From Halomonas sp. HL-48 (GTDB lineage Bacteria; Pseudomonadota; Gammaproteobacteria; Pseudomonadales; Halomonadaceae), in assembly GCF_001314875.1 (NCBI RefSeq), contig NZ_LJZS01000001.1, positions 274,065 to 338,064 on the forward strand: a stretch of 64,000 nt of DNA. Direction: 5' to 3'. The notes under the pieces are model-generated. The model had not been told where the DNA came from and did no database searches. It was given only the letters and a program-made list of their open reading frames with translations. Shown here piece by piece: positions 29,643 through 41,642 of this stretch (position 1 is its first letter; every line of letters begins with the position of its first letter). A program made the translations under genes and the position numbers.

Positions 29643-31268
29643 TCAGTGATTAATGCGCCGATTCACAACGTTGGGCGCACGACGTAAACGCTCCTCTTCC
29701 CCGAGCTCCTCGGCTTCAAAGGCGTCGGCCCCGACAGGCGTTTCGCCATGACGACGGTAGAGTTGGGTCAGCATCGCCTTGCGGTCGGCGCGTAGTTCGC
29801 GCACCAGCACGATCACCATCATGTAGAGAATAAAGGTGAACGGCAGCGCCGAAAGCACCGCTGCCGACTGCAGCCCGTTCAGCCCCCCCGCCACAACCAG
29901 CGTAAAGCAGATCGCCGCGATCAGTACGCCCCATATCACACGCTTGTAGAGCGGTGGGTTGATGGAGCCATTATCGGTCATTTGCGCCACGATGTAAGAC
30001 GCCGAGTCGGCGGAGGTGACCAGAAAAATAAAAATCAGCACGATGGCAATCAGCGACAGCACGCCGGAAAATGGCATCAGGTCGAACATCTCAAACAGCG
30101 CCACGGTGATGTTGTCCTGGGTCGCCGCCGCCAGGCCGATGTCATCGCCGACGATTTCCATGTTGAGCGCGGCACCGCCAAACACCCCGATCCACAGGCA
30201 GGCGAGCAACGGTGGCACCAGCAGTACGCCAAACACATATTCTTTGATGGTGCGACCACGGGATACCCGCGCCACAAAGGTGCCGACAAACGGCGACCAG
30301 GCGATCACCCAGGCCCAGTAGAAGATAGTCCAGCTGCTGGCCCAGTTTTCATCGCTGTACGGTGCGGTACGCAAACTCATGCCGATAAAGTTCTGCAGGT
30401 AGTCGCCAATGCCGACGGTGATGGTCTCAAGAATGGCGACGGTGGGGCCGGTAATCAGTACGTAGAGCATCAGGCCGATACACAGAATCATGTTCAGGTT
30501 CGACAGCCGCTTGATGCCTTTATCCAGCCCCGACCAGGTGGAGAGCATGTAAGCGCAAAACATCACGAACAGGATGACAAACTGCCAAAACCCGTTTTCC
30601 GGAAGACCGAAGACGGCGTTCAAACCGCCGTTCATTTGCAATACGCCAAGGCCGAGTGAGGTCGCCACCCCCATCACTGTTGCCACCACGGCGAACACAT
30701 CGAGCCATGAGGCATAAGGGCGGGCTTTGGGGTACTTCGCGGTTACCGAGGAAAGCACCGACGACACCAGCCCCGCCTGGCCTTTACGAAACTGGAAGTA
30801 GGCAATGATCAGCCCCACCACGGAAAAAGCCGCCCACTGGTGGATTCCCCAGTTAAAATAGCTGTATTGAATGGCGTAACGAGCTGACGCTTCGGTTTCG
30901 GCCTCCCTATCGCCATAGGGCGGCTCGATATAGTGCAGCATCGGCTCGGCCATGCCATAGAACACCAGCCCCACGCCGAAACCGGCAGCCAGCAGCATGC
31001 TGATCCAGGAGAAAAAGCTGTAGTTGGGGCGACTGTCTTGTGGTCCCAGCCGCACCTTGCCGTACTTGCTGAGCGCCAGGCCAAACAAAAACACGACAAA
31101 GCCAAACACAGAAAATAGATAAAACCAGCCAAAGAGCTCGGTAATGGTGGTTAATGCGGCTTCGGCAGCGCTGCCGAAGCTTTCGGGAAAGGACGCACCG
31201 ATAACAACCAGGCCGAAGATAATCACCGTCGAGGCGATGAATACCGACTTTCCTCCATGATTCGCCAT
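29643..31268 (-). CDS. BCCT-family betaine/choline/carnitine transporter
   Basis: Sodium- or proton-coupled uptake of trimethylammonium compatible solutes such as glycine betaine or choline, central to osmoadaptation in a halophile. The 541-residue product has about 12 transmembrane helices and the BCCT signature around FYWAWVIAWSPFVGTFVARV with the following SRGRTIKEYV. GMAEPMLHYIEPP and the aromatic-rich FNWGIHQWAAFS are also typical. The start at 31268 (MANHGGKSVFIAS) is preceded by CAGGAT; an upstream frame to 31349 is not supported. The C-terminal cytoplasmic tail is about 65 residues. The exact substrate cannot be read. Confidence 0.92.
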   Translation of the reverse strand: MANHGGKSVFIASTVIIFGLVVIGASFPESFGSAAEAALTTITELFGWFYLFSVFGFVVFLFGLALSKYGKVRLGPQDSRPNYSFFSWISMLLAAGFGVGLVFYGMAEPMLHYIEPPYGDREAETEASARYAIQYSYFNWGIHQWAAFSVVGLIIAYFQFRKGQAGLVSSVLSSVTAKYPKARPYASWLDVFAVVATVMGVATSLGLGVLQMNGGLNAVFGLPENGFWQFVILFVMFCAYMLSTWSGLDKGIKRLSNLNMILCIGLMLYVLITGPTVAILETITVGIGDYLQNFIGMSLRTAPYSDENWASSWTIFYWAWVIAWSPFVGTFVARVSRGRTIKEYVFGVLLVPPLLACLWIGVFGGAALNMEIVGDDIGLAAATQDNITVALFEMFDLMPFSGVLSLIAIVLIFIFLVTSADSASYIVAQMTDNGSINPPLYKRVIWGVLIAAICFTLVVAGGLNGLQSAAVLSALPFTFILYMMVIVLVRELRADRKAMLTQLYRRHGETPVGADAFEAEELGEEERLRRAPNVVNRRINH

Positions 31269-31427
31269 AAAACATCCTGTCAGATATGCATGGTACGCAA
31301 ACCACTTGCGCCAGCTGGAAATCGTAACACCTGCCTGGCCGCACTGCATGCAACGCCGAATTAACGCCTGGCCTGAACTCTCCTGAACCGACGCGTTCCA
31401 AAGGCTGTACCGATTGAGGAGGCATCA

Positions 31428-31802
31428 ATGCCACAGATGAATCGAGATCAACGTAACGCCGCCTGGCAGGCCGCTCATCAGTGGCGCGCCCGGGCGACTC
31501 AAACCCAGCCCAACGGCATCGCGGGCAGCTTGAAACTGCTATTTACCTGGTTGGCGTTTGGCCTGCTGATGATCGTCGGCGTGGTACTTGGCCTGTTTTT
31601 CCTGCTGGTCGGCTGGGCCATGATGCCGTTCGTCCGCCACAAGATGAAGAAACGCATGGAGCAGATGCGCGCGCAGCAGGCGCAGGATATTGGCGGCAAC
31701 CGATCCGCCTCATCACCCGAGAGCGGCCGTCGTGACGTACTCGAGGGCCAGTACGAAATTAAGCACGAAACAGCCGACAGAACGCCGGATGACAGGCCGT
31801 GA
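31428..31802 (+). CDS. Hypothetical membrane protein
   Basis: A 124-residue protein with a hydrophilic N-terminus (about 1-30), a hydrophobic stretch of about 35 residues that may form two helices (about 32-68), a basic segment (RHKMKKRMEQMRAQQ) and a hydrophilic acidic tail containing VLEGQYEIKHE. AGGAGG lies 6 bases before the ATG. Divergent from the BCCT gene and convergent with the AEC permease. I do not recognise a function. Confidence 0.7.
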   Translation: MPQMNRDQRNAAWQAAHQWRARATQTQPNGIAGSLKLLFTWLAFGLLMIVGVVLGLFFLLVGWAMMPFVRHKMKKRMEQMRAQQAQDIGGNRSASSPESGRRDVLEGQYEIKHETADRTPDDRP

Positions 31803-31814
31803 TGCCCGCGTCCA

Positions 31815-32708
31815 CTACAGCGGCGCGTGAAGCCAGATAAAGGCAGCCGCCAATGTCAACGGCATCACCACCAGGCTACCCAGGTTGCCGATCAGCACGA
31901 TGGACGCCACCTTTTGTGGCGCCAGCCGATACTGTTCGGCGACCAGATAATTGAGCACGGCGGGTGGCAGCGCGCCGAATACCAGTAACACGGCGGCCTG
32001 CAGGCTATTCAGCGGCAGCAGGACGATCAGCGGTAGCGCAATCAACAGCCCCGACAGCGGACACAGCACCGCGCCGAGTAGGCCGGTACGCCAGTCGCTG
32101 AAATCGATGTCGAGCAGCCGCACGCCAAGCGCAAACAGCATCAGCGGAATACATACCCCGCCCAGCATGTTCATGGCCTCGAGCAGCCACACCGGCAGCG
32201 GCAGCCCGCTGACGTTGATAGCCAAGCCTGCAAGGCTTGCGGCCACAATGGGCATACGCAGCAAACGCCACAGCGACGTGCGCGGGTCGAGCATGTAGAG
32301 TCCGACCGAAAAATGCAGCAGCATCTCGACGATAAACACCACCACCGCTGCCGGAAGCGCTGCCTCGCCGAACGCCAGCACCAGCAGGGGCACCCCCATA
32401 TTGCCGGAGTTGTTGAACATCATCGGAGGAAGAAAGGTTTTGATGTCCAGACCCAGCCAGCGGGCGACTGGCCATAACACGACGCCAGACCCCAGCACCA
32501 CCGCCACGGCAGCGCTGGCCAGCCAGGCATAATCGGCCAGCGGCGCCTGCCGATCGGCCAGCACGGCAAAGACCAGCAGCGGGACGAATAGCTCCATGTT
32601 CAGGGTATTCAGGCTGCGAATGTCCGGCGTGCGAAACCGTCCGTACGCCGCCCCCGCCCCGGCAATCAGAAAAACGGGCAGCAGCGTGCTGATGATGTTG
32701 CCGATCAT
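31815..32708 (-). CDS. AEC-family permease
   Basis: A 297-residue auxin-efflux-carrier-family transporter with about 10 transmembrane helices. It begins MIGNIISTLLPVFLIAGAGA and contains FNNSGNMGVPLLVLAFGEAA, a hallmark of the family. Bacterial members move malonate, malate or other organic acids, in either direction. ATG 32708 has an upstream GGGAAAG; a TTG at 32729 is less likely. It follows glnE on the same strand after 51 bp. Confidence 0.85.
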   Translation of the reverse strand: MIGNIISTLLPVFLIAGAGAAYGRFRTPDIRSLNTLNMELFVPLLVFAVLADRQAPLADYAWLASAAVAVVLGSGVVLWPVARWLGLDIKTFLPPMMFNNSGNMGVPLLVLAFGEAALPAAVVVFIVEMLLHFSVGLYMLDPRTSLWRLLRMPIVAASLAGLAINVSGLPLPVWLLEAMNMLGGVCIPLMLFALGVRLLDIDFSDWRTGLLGAVLCPLSGLLIALPLIVLLPLNSLQAAVLLVFGALPPAVLNYLVAEQYRLAPQKVASIVLIGNLGSLVVMPLTLAAAFIWLHAPL

Positions 32709-32759
32709 TGCATTTTCTTTCCCTGCCAAGAGTTGTCCATGAGATATCCCTGCGCGCCA

Positions 32760-35714
32760 TCAAGGCTCAAGAAAACGCTGCCATAGTGCCATCACGGCGT
32801 TGCGATGCGCCTCATAGTCAGCGGCCTGCCCCTCCGCTTTATCGCCGGTCAGCGCCGCTCGATGCGTGCTGGTGCGGTACGCCAGATACGCCTCGCGCAG
32901 CCGCTCCGCTTCTTCTTGAGGTAAGTGCCCACTCTCGGCCAAGGTCTCTAGAATGCGGATATTGTCGCGGTAGGTCAGCAGTGCCGGAGTCTGGTTAGCA
33001 AGTGCTAACACCGCGTACTGACAGAGAAATTCGATATCCACCATGCCACCGGCATCGTGCTTGAGGTTGAAACGTTCGCCCGCCTGCTTGGAGGCCAGGT
33101 GGTCGCGCATCTTGTGACGCATCTTGACCACGTCATCGCGCAGCGCCGCCGTGTCCCGTTCGCCCCCGAGAATCTCTCCCCGCAGTTGATCAAACTTGTC
33201 CGCTAACGTCTCGCTGCCCGCGACCACGCGCGCCCGGACCAGCGCCTGATGCTCCCAGGTCCAGGCATGCTGACGCTGATAGTCGGCAAAGGCGGCCAGC
33301 GAGGTCACCAACAGGCCGGAATTACCCGAAGGCCTCAGACGCATATCCACTTCGTAGAGGCTGCCCGTGGGGGTGACCGCCGTTAACAAATGAATAATGC
33401 GCTGGCCCAGGCGGGTAAAAAATACCGGTGTATCAATGGGACGCGGCCCGTCGGTGGCCCCCTGCCCGTCGCTATCATGGAGAAACACCAGATCCAGGTC
33501 GGACCCGTAGCCGAGTTCGATGCCACCCAGCTTGCCGTAGCCGACGATCAGGAACGCAGGTTCCCGCGCGTTGCAGCCACTCGGCACACCATGCTTGGCG
33601 GTAATATGCTTCCACGCCATCGCCAGTACGGCATCCAGGATCACTTCGGCGATATAGGTTAAGTAATCGCTTACTTTCATCAGATGCCGTGTCCCGGCGA
33701 TATCCGAGGCCGCCACGTGCAGCATTTGGGCGTGTTTGAATACCCGCAACGCCTCCAGCTGAGCTTCCTCGTCGTCTTCGGGCAGGCGATTCAGCGTCTG
33801 GCGCAGCTCGTCCGCCAGACGCTCCTTGTCGGCCGGCGTGTAGAGCGTGTCCGGGGTCAACAGCTCATCCAGCAGAATCGGGTAGCGGGCCAGCTGCTCG
33901 GCAATCCAGGGGCTGGACGCGCAAAGACGCATGAGGTGCTCGAGGGCATGCGGATTTTCGCGCAGCAGGGCCAGATACGCCGTGCGCCGCAACACGGCTT
34001 CGATCAGCGGCTGGACGCGCGCCAGCGCGGTGTCCGGGGTGTCGTTGTCGGCCACGGCATCCAGCAGCATGGGCATCAACGCATCGAGACGCTCGAAGCC
34101 GATGCGCTGCATGCTCTGTACCTGACGCGAGTGGTACAGGCGAGAGAGCCGGGTGAGGACCTTGTCGGGGGCCTCAAAGCCGGCCTGCTCCAGACGGGCG
34201 AGCGCGTCGTCCTGCTCCAGCTCACCGCGCCATAACAGCCGCCACTGCTCGAGCCCCGGCGTCTGGTCGTCGCTTGTGTTTGCCACTTCGTCTTCGGGCT
34301 CGGCAATCACCGCGTCAAAATGCCGGCGCACGCGATCCCGCACCTCGTCCAGCTGATGCACCAGGCTCGGCCAGTCATCGTGGCCCATGGCAAACGCCAC
34401 CCTTTCGCGGTCGGGGTCGTCGCTGGGCAGGGTTTGCGTCTGGCGATCTTCCAGGGCCTGGAGCACGTGTTCGATATCGCGCAGAAAGGCATAGTCGGGC
34501 AGCAGGTCGTCGACCACGTCCTGGGGTAACAGCCCAAGCGCCGGCAGTCGATTCAGCGCCGTCTGCAACGAGGCCACCTGAAGTTCGGTGTCGCGCCCGC
34601 CCCGAATCAGTTGAAACGCCTGCACCACAAACTCGACCTCGCGAATCCCGCCAGGTCCCAGCTTGATGTTGTGCTGCATGCCCTTGCGCTTGACCTCACG
34701 GTTGATCATTGCCTTGAGCTCGCGCAACGACTCGATCGCCCCGAAATCGAGATAACGGCGATAGACAAAGGGCCGCAGACTGGCCAGCAGCTCCGCCCCC
34801 GCCGACACGTCTCCGGCGACGGGCCGCGCCTTGAGCATGGCATAGCGCTCCCACTCGCGCCCCTGGTCCTGGTAGTAGCTGGAGAGCATGGCAAAGCTGC
34901 CCACCAGGGGCCCGCCATCGCCCAAGGGGCGCAGGCGCATGTCCACGCGAAAAACAAACCCATCGGCGGTCATGGCATCCAACGCGGCGATCAGTTTCTG
35001 GCCAAGCTTAGTGAAATATTCCTGGTGCTCGAGCGACTTGCGGCCGCCCTGGGTGTCGCCTTTTTCGGCAAACGCAAAGATAAGATCGATATCCGACGAT
35101 AAATTGAGTTCACCGGCCCCCAGCTTGCCCATGCCCAGCACCACCAAACGCTGAGGGTCACCGTCGCGCGTTGGCGCCGGCAGCCCCCAGCGCGGCGCAT
35201 AAAACTGCTCGAGCCAGCCAAGCGCCGCCTCAAGGCAAATTTCGGCCAGCTGCGACACCGCATGGGCGGTATCCCACATCGAGTAACCCGGCGGCCGGTT
35301 GAGGTCCCGCCATACAATGCCCAGCATGCGGGCCTGACGAAAGCGGCGAAGGGCACGCTGCATGGCGTCTTCATCGCAAGCGCTGTCCAGCGCATCGGCC
35401 AGCAGCTGCGTCTGGTCGTCGCGGCCGGGCGTGACGTCCAGCTCGCCGCCACTATCGAGCATCGCCAGCCAGTCGGGGTGGCGAATCAGCGTATCGACGG
35501 CAAAACTGGAGATCGCCAGCACACGTGTCAGTGCAACACGCCGCTCTGACGAGAGGCTGGACCAATCAGCGGAGGGCAGCGGCTGGCGGGTCATGTCGGC
35601 CACATTGTCGGCCTGGCTCAGGGACTCGCGCAGACGCTGCCACGCCTGCTCAGCCACGGGCTGAAGCGCTTGGGGTAAGGTATCAAACGGTAGGAACGCT
35701 TCATTGAGTTGCAT
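32760..35714 (-). CDS. glnE: Bifunctional glutamine synthetase adenylyltransferase/removase
   Basis: Controls glutamine synthetase by adding or phosphorolytically removing AMP on its tyrosine in response to PII proteins and glutamine. The 984-residue product shows the duplicated nucleotidyltransferase architecture. The N-terminal adenylyl-removase domain has GMGKLGAGELNLSSDIDL (about 194-211), and the C-terminal adenylyl-transferase domain has GYGKLGGIELGYGSDLDL (ending near 741). Each is followed by a helical regulatory region. Length is normal. It lies 34 bp after dgkA in a minus-strand gene run. Confidence 0.97.
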   Translation of the reverse strand: MQLNEAFLPFDTLPQALQPVAEQAWQRLRESLSQADNVADMTRQPLPSADWSSLSSERRVALTRVLAISSFAVDTLIRHPDWLAMLDSGGELDVTPGRDDQTQLLADALDSACDEDAMQRALRRFRQARMLGIVWRDLNRPPGYSMWDTAHAVSQLAEICLEAALGWLEQFYAPRWGLPAPTRDGDPQRLVVLGMGKLGAGELNLSSDIDLIFAFAEKGDTQGGRKSLEHQEYFTKLGQKLIAALDAMTADGFVFRVDMRLRPLGDGGPLVGSFAMLSSYYQDQGREWERYAMLKARPVAGDVSAGAELLASLRPFVYRRYLDFGAIESLRELKAMINREVKRKGMQHNIKLGPGGIREVEFVVQAFQLIRGGRDTELQVASLQTALNRLPALGLLPQDVVDDLLPDYAFLRDIEHVLQALEDRQTQTLPSDDPDRERVAFAMGHDDWPSLVHQLDEVRDRVRRHFDAVIAEPEDEVANTSDDQTPGLEQWRLLWRGELEQDDALARLEQAGFEAPDKVLTRLSRLYHSRQVQSMQRIGFERLDALMPMLLDAVADNDTPDTALARVQPLIEAVLRRTAYLALLRENPHALEHLMRLCASSPWIAEQLARYPILLDELLTPDTLYTPADKERLADELRQTLNRLPEDDEEAQLEALRVFKHAQMLHVAASDIAGTRHLMKVSDYLTYIAEVILDAVLAMAWKHITAKHGVPSGCNAREPAFLIVGYGKLGGIELGYGSDLDLVFLHDSDGQGATDGPRPIDTPVFFTRLGQRIIHLLTAVTPTGSLYEVDMRLRPSGNSGLLVTSLAAFADYQRQHAWTWEHQALVRARVVAGSETLADKFDQLRGEILGGERDTAALRDDVVKMRHKMRDHLASKQAGERFNLKHDAGGMVDIEFLCQYAVLALANQTPALLTYRDNIRILETLAESGHLPQEEAERLREAYLAYRTSTHRAALTGDKAEGQAADYEAHRNAVMALWQRFLEP

Positions 35715-35748
35715 AATGCCCTCGCTGCCCTGGATCTAGCCTTGACGG

Positions 35749-36120
35749 CTAGCCGATGAGTTTTTGCCAGCCTAACAGCCCCCAGGTGAGCCCCGCGAGT
35801 ATCAGCGACAGCATCACCGCTGCTGAGCCAATGTCCTTGGCTCGCCCAGAGAGTTCGTGGTGCTCGGTACCGATGCGATCCACCACGTTTTCAATCGCGC
35901 TGTTGAGGAGCTCAACGATCAGCACCATAAAGCAGCTACCCACCAATAGCAGCCAGCTTATCGGTCCATCACCAATCCACCACGCCAACGGCAGCAGGAT
36001 GGCGGTAATGGTGACCTCTTGACGAAATGCTGTCTCGTTGAGAAACGCCGCTTTCAATCCCTTCAGAGAATAGCGCGTGGAATGCGCCAAATGCGTCAAG
36101 CCGGTATGCCCAGGTTTCAT
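35749..36120 (-). CDS. dgkA: Diacylglycerol kinase
   Basis: Small integral membrane kinase that recycles diacylglycerol, a by-product of osmoregulated periplasmic glucan synthesis, to phosphatidic acid. The 123-residue product has three transmembrane helices and the active-site signature ELLNSAIENVVDRIGTEHHE. The N-terminal amphipathic region (STRYSLKGLKAAFLNETAFRQE) matches the family. Confidence 0.95.
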   Translation of the reverse strand: MKPGHTGLTHLAHSTRYSLKGLKAAFLNETAFRQEVTITAILLPLAWWIGDGPISWLLLVGSCFMVLIVELLNSAIENVVDRIGTEHHELSGRAKDIGSAAVMLSLILAGLTWGLLGWQKLIG

Positions 36121-36144
36121 GGCGATTGCCTCAAAGTCACGTCG

Positions 36145-37620
36145 TTAATTGGCGAGTATCAGGGTATCGAGATCCTGCGTCAGCGGATCCAGCACCTGCG
36201 ACCAGTTTAAATAGGGCGTACTGGCATTGCCGTTGACCAGTACACTGAAGACGCCCCAACGGCCCTGGGCCGTACGAAAATAGCCGGCAGTCGCGCGCAC
36301 GGCAAACGGCTGGTTCAAGGTTCCGGTTTTTAACATGACATTGTGTTGAAAGGTATCCGAGCCGCGTCGAATAAAGCGCATCACGCCGTTGGCGGGAGAC
36401 TGAAAGGCAGCGACGAAACTCGGAAACAACGCGCTTTCATGGAACATGTCGGCCAGCATCACATTGATGCCGCGCGCCGACGTACGATTTTCGGTGGTAA
36501 GACCACTACCGCTGTAAAGCGTCAAAGGTCCGTGCCCCGGCAGGTTCTGGGCATATTGCTCGATCGCCAGGCCCGCTTGGCGAAGCTGCGCCTGGGGTGA
36601 CTCCACCAGATTGAGCGCCAATACATCGGCCATGTAGTTATTCGAGTAGTTCATGATACGCAGCAGCAGTTCCTGGAGCGGTTTGCTATCCACGGCAGCC
36701 AGTCGCTGCGCATCGCCAGGCGGACGTATTGAGCTCAGCCGCCAGCCGTCGCGCACCTGAACTCCTGACTGGCGCAGCATGCCCAGCAACACCTCGGCGG
36801 TCAGTTCGGCCGCGTCTCCCGCGCCGCGATAGACGTCCTGGGGTTGGGCGTTGGTCGATATCTGCCCGGTCAGCCGCAGCACATCACCGTCGGCGGTGGT
36901 GATTCGCTCGGCGTTCAACTGGGTGCCGCTATTATCAGGCTTGGTCATCACCTGATTATCTACTCTGACCTGTAATGCCTGACCGTCGCACAGCGATATG
37001 CGGGCAGGCGCATTGGGTGCCGAAGCCGGCGCCACGTTGGCACACCAGCTGCCGAAATTGACGCCGGCCGAGGATAGCGGCGCACTGTAGGCATTCGCCA
37101 CCCGCGTCTGGGCATCGCAGCGGTCTGTCGTGATGCACTCGACGGGGCCAAAACGCCACTGATTGATGACCAGCGCACCGTCCACCTGGCGCACGCCGGC
37201 TTGCTGGAGGCGCTGCACCAGGCGCCAGATATCCTCGGTGGTCAGCCCCGGGTCGCCACCGCCCTCGAAAATCAAATCGCCGCTTAAAACGCCGTTGGTA
37301 ACCTTCCCCTGACTAATCAACTGGCTGGTAAATTGGTGCTGAGGCCCGAAACGCTGTAACGCAGCGGCGGCAAGGTAAGCCTTGGTGACTGACGCCGGCG
37401 AGAGCTGGCGGGTCGGCTCGATGCTCGCCAGCGGCGCGGCGCTTGCGTCTCCGTCGAGCAGGCGCGCTTCGGCGCTGATGGCAAAGCCCTTGTCTTGCAA
37501 CTGAGCCAGGCGGCTAAAGTCTGCCCAGAGCGGGCAGCTTACCAACAAGCTGACGACACCGATTGCCGACCGCCATCCCCAGGGCCTTTTGCCACAACGC
37601 TGCCAGCTAACGCGGAACAT
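36145..37620 (-). CDS. dacB: D-alanyl-D-alanine carboxypeptidase/endopeptidase PBP4
   Basis: Periplasmic serine peptidase (family S13, low-molecular-mass class C PBP) that trims D-Ala and cleaves peptide crosslinks in peptidoglycan. The 491-residue product has a signal peptide (about 1-33), the SxxK motif SVTK (77-80), the SxN motif in NYSNNYMADVL (about 324) and the KTG triad in MLKTGTLNQPF (about 430). Between SxxK and SxN lies the large inserted domain typical of PBP4, with two cysteines (CITTDRC) that may form a disulfide. Confidence 0.94.
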   Translation of the reverse strand: MFRVSWQRCGKRPWGWRSAIGVVSLLVSCPLWADFSRLAQLQDKGFAISAEARLLDGDASAAPLASIEPTRQLSPASVTKAYLAAAALQRFGPQHQFTSQLISQGKVTNGVLSGDLIFEGGGDPGLTTEDIWRLVQRLQQAGVRQVDGALVINQWRFGPVECITTDRCDAQTRVANAYSAPLSSAGVNFGSWCANVAPASAPNAPARISLCDGQALQVRVDNQVMTKPDNSGTQLNAERITTADGDVLRLTGQISTNAQPQDVYRGAGDAAELTAEVLLGMLRQSGVQVRDGWRLSSIRPPGDAQRLAAVDSKPLQELLLRIMNYSNNYMADVLALNLVESPQAQLRQAGLAIEQYAQNLPGHGPLTLYSGSGLTTENRTSARGINVMLADMFHESALFPSFVAAFQSPANGVMRFIRRGSDTFQHNVMLKTGTLNQPFAVRATAGYFRTAQGRWGVFSVLVNGNASTPYLNWSQVLDPLTQDLDTLILAN

Positions 37621-37630
37621 CCGCTTCTCC

Positions 37631-37960
37631 TTAATGCACGCTCATTTTCGAAAACATCTGCAGCAGCACCACGCCGGCGACGATCAGGCCAATGCCCGCC
37701 AGCGCCGGCGCATCCGGCTTTTCGCCAAACACCACCATGCCCACCAGCGTCACCAGCACGATGCCCAACCCGGCCCAGATGGCGTAGGTGATGCCCACGG
37801 GCAGGTTGCGCAGCACCAGGCTCAACAGGTAGAAGGCCACGCCGTAACCGCCAACGACCAGCAGGCTGGGCAGCGGTCGGGTAAATCCTTCGGAGGCTTT
37901 CAATGCGCTGGTGGCGACCACTTCGGCAATGATGGCCAGTACCAAATATACAAATGTCAT
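37631..37960 (-). CDS. SMR-family multidrug/cation transporter
   Basis: A 109-residue four-helix transporter of the small multidrug resistance family (EmrE-like). The essential membrane glutamate is E13 in AIIAEVVATSALKAS, and the GITYAIWAGLGIVLV segment of helix 3 is typical of proton-coupled drug exporters rather than the guanidinium (Gdx) branch. GGAG sits 5 bases before the ATG. Its start overlaps the stop of the methyltransferase gene by ATGA. Confidence 0.9.
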   Translation of the reverse strand: MTFVYLVLAIIAEVVATSALKASEGFTRPLPSLLVVGGYGVAFYLLSLVLRNLPVGITYAIWAGLGIVLVTLVGMVVFGEKPDAPALAGIGLIVAGVVLLQMFSKMSVH

Positions 37961-38622
37961 GCGGACTCCAACGCCACGCGCAACCGCCATAAGGCCTGGC
38001 CGCTCTGGTGATATTTGGCCTCGAACGGCGTCAGATAATCACCGTCGGGCACCCACTCGCTTACCTCGGCCTGCCGGCCGGTCACCTGAGCGACGGCCAA
38101 CGCGAACTCGTCGATATAAAGCCGCCAGTTTGACCGCACTTCAACCAGGCCACCAAGCGCCAACAGTGTGGGGAATACCGGATGCCCATGCCAGCGCATT
38201 TTCAAATGCGATGCCTTGGGGTAAGGATTCGGATATAGCAAATAGTGGCGTTCCGGTGTCCAACCGGCCCCGTGGGCCAGACGCCAGAAATCCACCAGAT
38301 CAGCGCGCACCAGCCGGGCATTCGCGGGAAGCTCACCGTGGGACCGCTTGAGTCGATCGTCGCTGCGGTCGACCCCGATCACCGCATGGTCCGGAAACTG
38401 TTCTGCCAGCCGCCGGGTGGAAAGCCCCACCCCGCAGCCGGCATCCAGTATCAAGCGACCCGGCTGGGCCGCAAGCCACTCGGCCGCCGCGTCGAACGCT
38501 TGCTGGGTATGCGCCGCAATCGGTTTACGCAGCGGATGCGCCAAGCCACGGCTTACCCGGCGGGCCAGATCGTGATGAGGGCCCGCCTGATTGGAGGTAA
38601 CGGGGCGCGACGTTTGCTGCAT
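37957..38622 (-). CDS. TrmB-like SAM-dependent methyltransferase
   Basis: A 221-residue class I methyltransferase with the SAM motif LDAGCGVGLSTRRL and the acidic GVDRSDDRLKR. The segment LLYPNPYPKASHLKMRW occupies the place of the FPDPWPK(KxH) motif of tRNA guanine-N7 methyltransferase TrmB, with NPYP replacing DPWP. It may therefore be a TrmB-related paralogue rather than the m7G46 enzyme itself. ATG 38622 fits the start of similarity; the frame stays open for 67 more codons upstream but without support. Coupled to the SMR gene. Confidence 0.7.
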   Translation of the reverse strand: MQQTSRPVTSNQAGPHHDLARRVSRGLAHPLRKPIAAHTQQAFDAAAEWLAAQPGRLILDAGCGVGLSTRRLAEQFPDHAVIGVDRSDDRLKRSHGELPANARLVRADLVDFWRLAHGAGWTPERHYLLYPNPYPKASHLKMRWHGHPVFPTLLALGGLVEVRSNWRLYIDEFALAVAQVTGRQAEVSEWVPDGDYLTPFEAKYHQSGQALWRLRVALESA

Positions 38623-38894
38623 AGAGTCTCTCGAGAGCGGTTTGGATGCCTGCGCAGGAAAACAGCGCAAAAAATGTGATTCTATCAGTCCCGCGCGGTT
38701 GCGGCATGACGCCGCTGCACGCCCGGTGATATGATCATTGGCAGTCATACGTATAGTGTCATATTTATTAAGTGCAAAGCGGCGGGTGTAACCTTTATCT
38801 ATTGATTTAGCGTTTGCAGCCACGGCCCGTTACACCTAGCGTTACGCGATGCCAATAATTGTTATTTAAACCACCGCACCACGAGGAACCCGGC
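38623..38894. promoter_or_regulatory. Divergent regulatory region, methyltransferase/fabY
   Basis: A 272-bp gap without a supported gene. It holds an AT-rich stretch (about 38730-38775) with the palindrome ATACGTAT (38747-38754), and an inverted repeat GGTGTAAC (38785-38792) / GTTACACC (38829-38836) with a 36-bp spacing. Promoters for both directions must lie here; exact hexamers are not clear. Confidence 0.4.
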
Positions 38895-41637
<2,743 letters not shown>

Positions 41638-41642
41638 GCCTA

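Noticed and set aside
29982..30659. 225-codon frame opposite the BCCT gene
   Set aside because: Shadow of the transporter; low-complexity charged product without a ribosome binding site.
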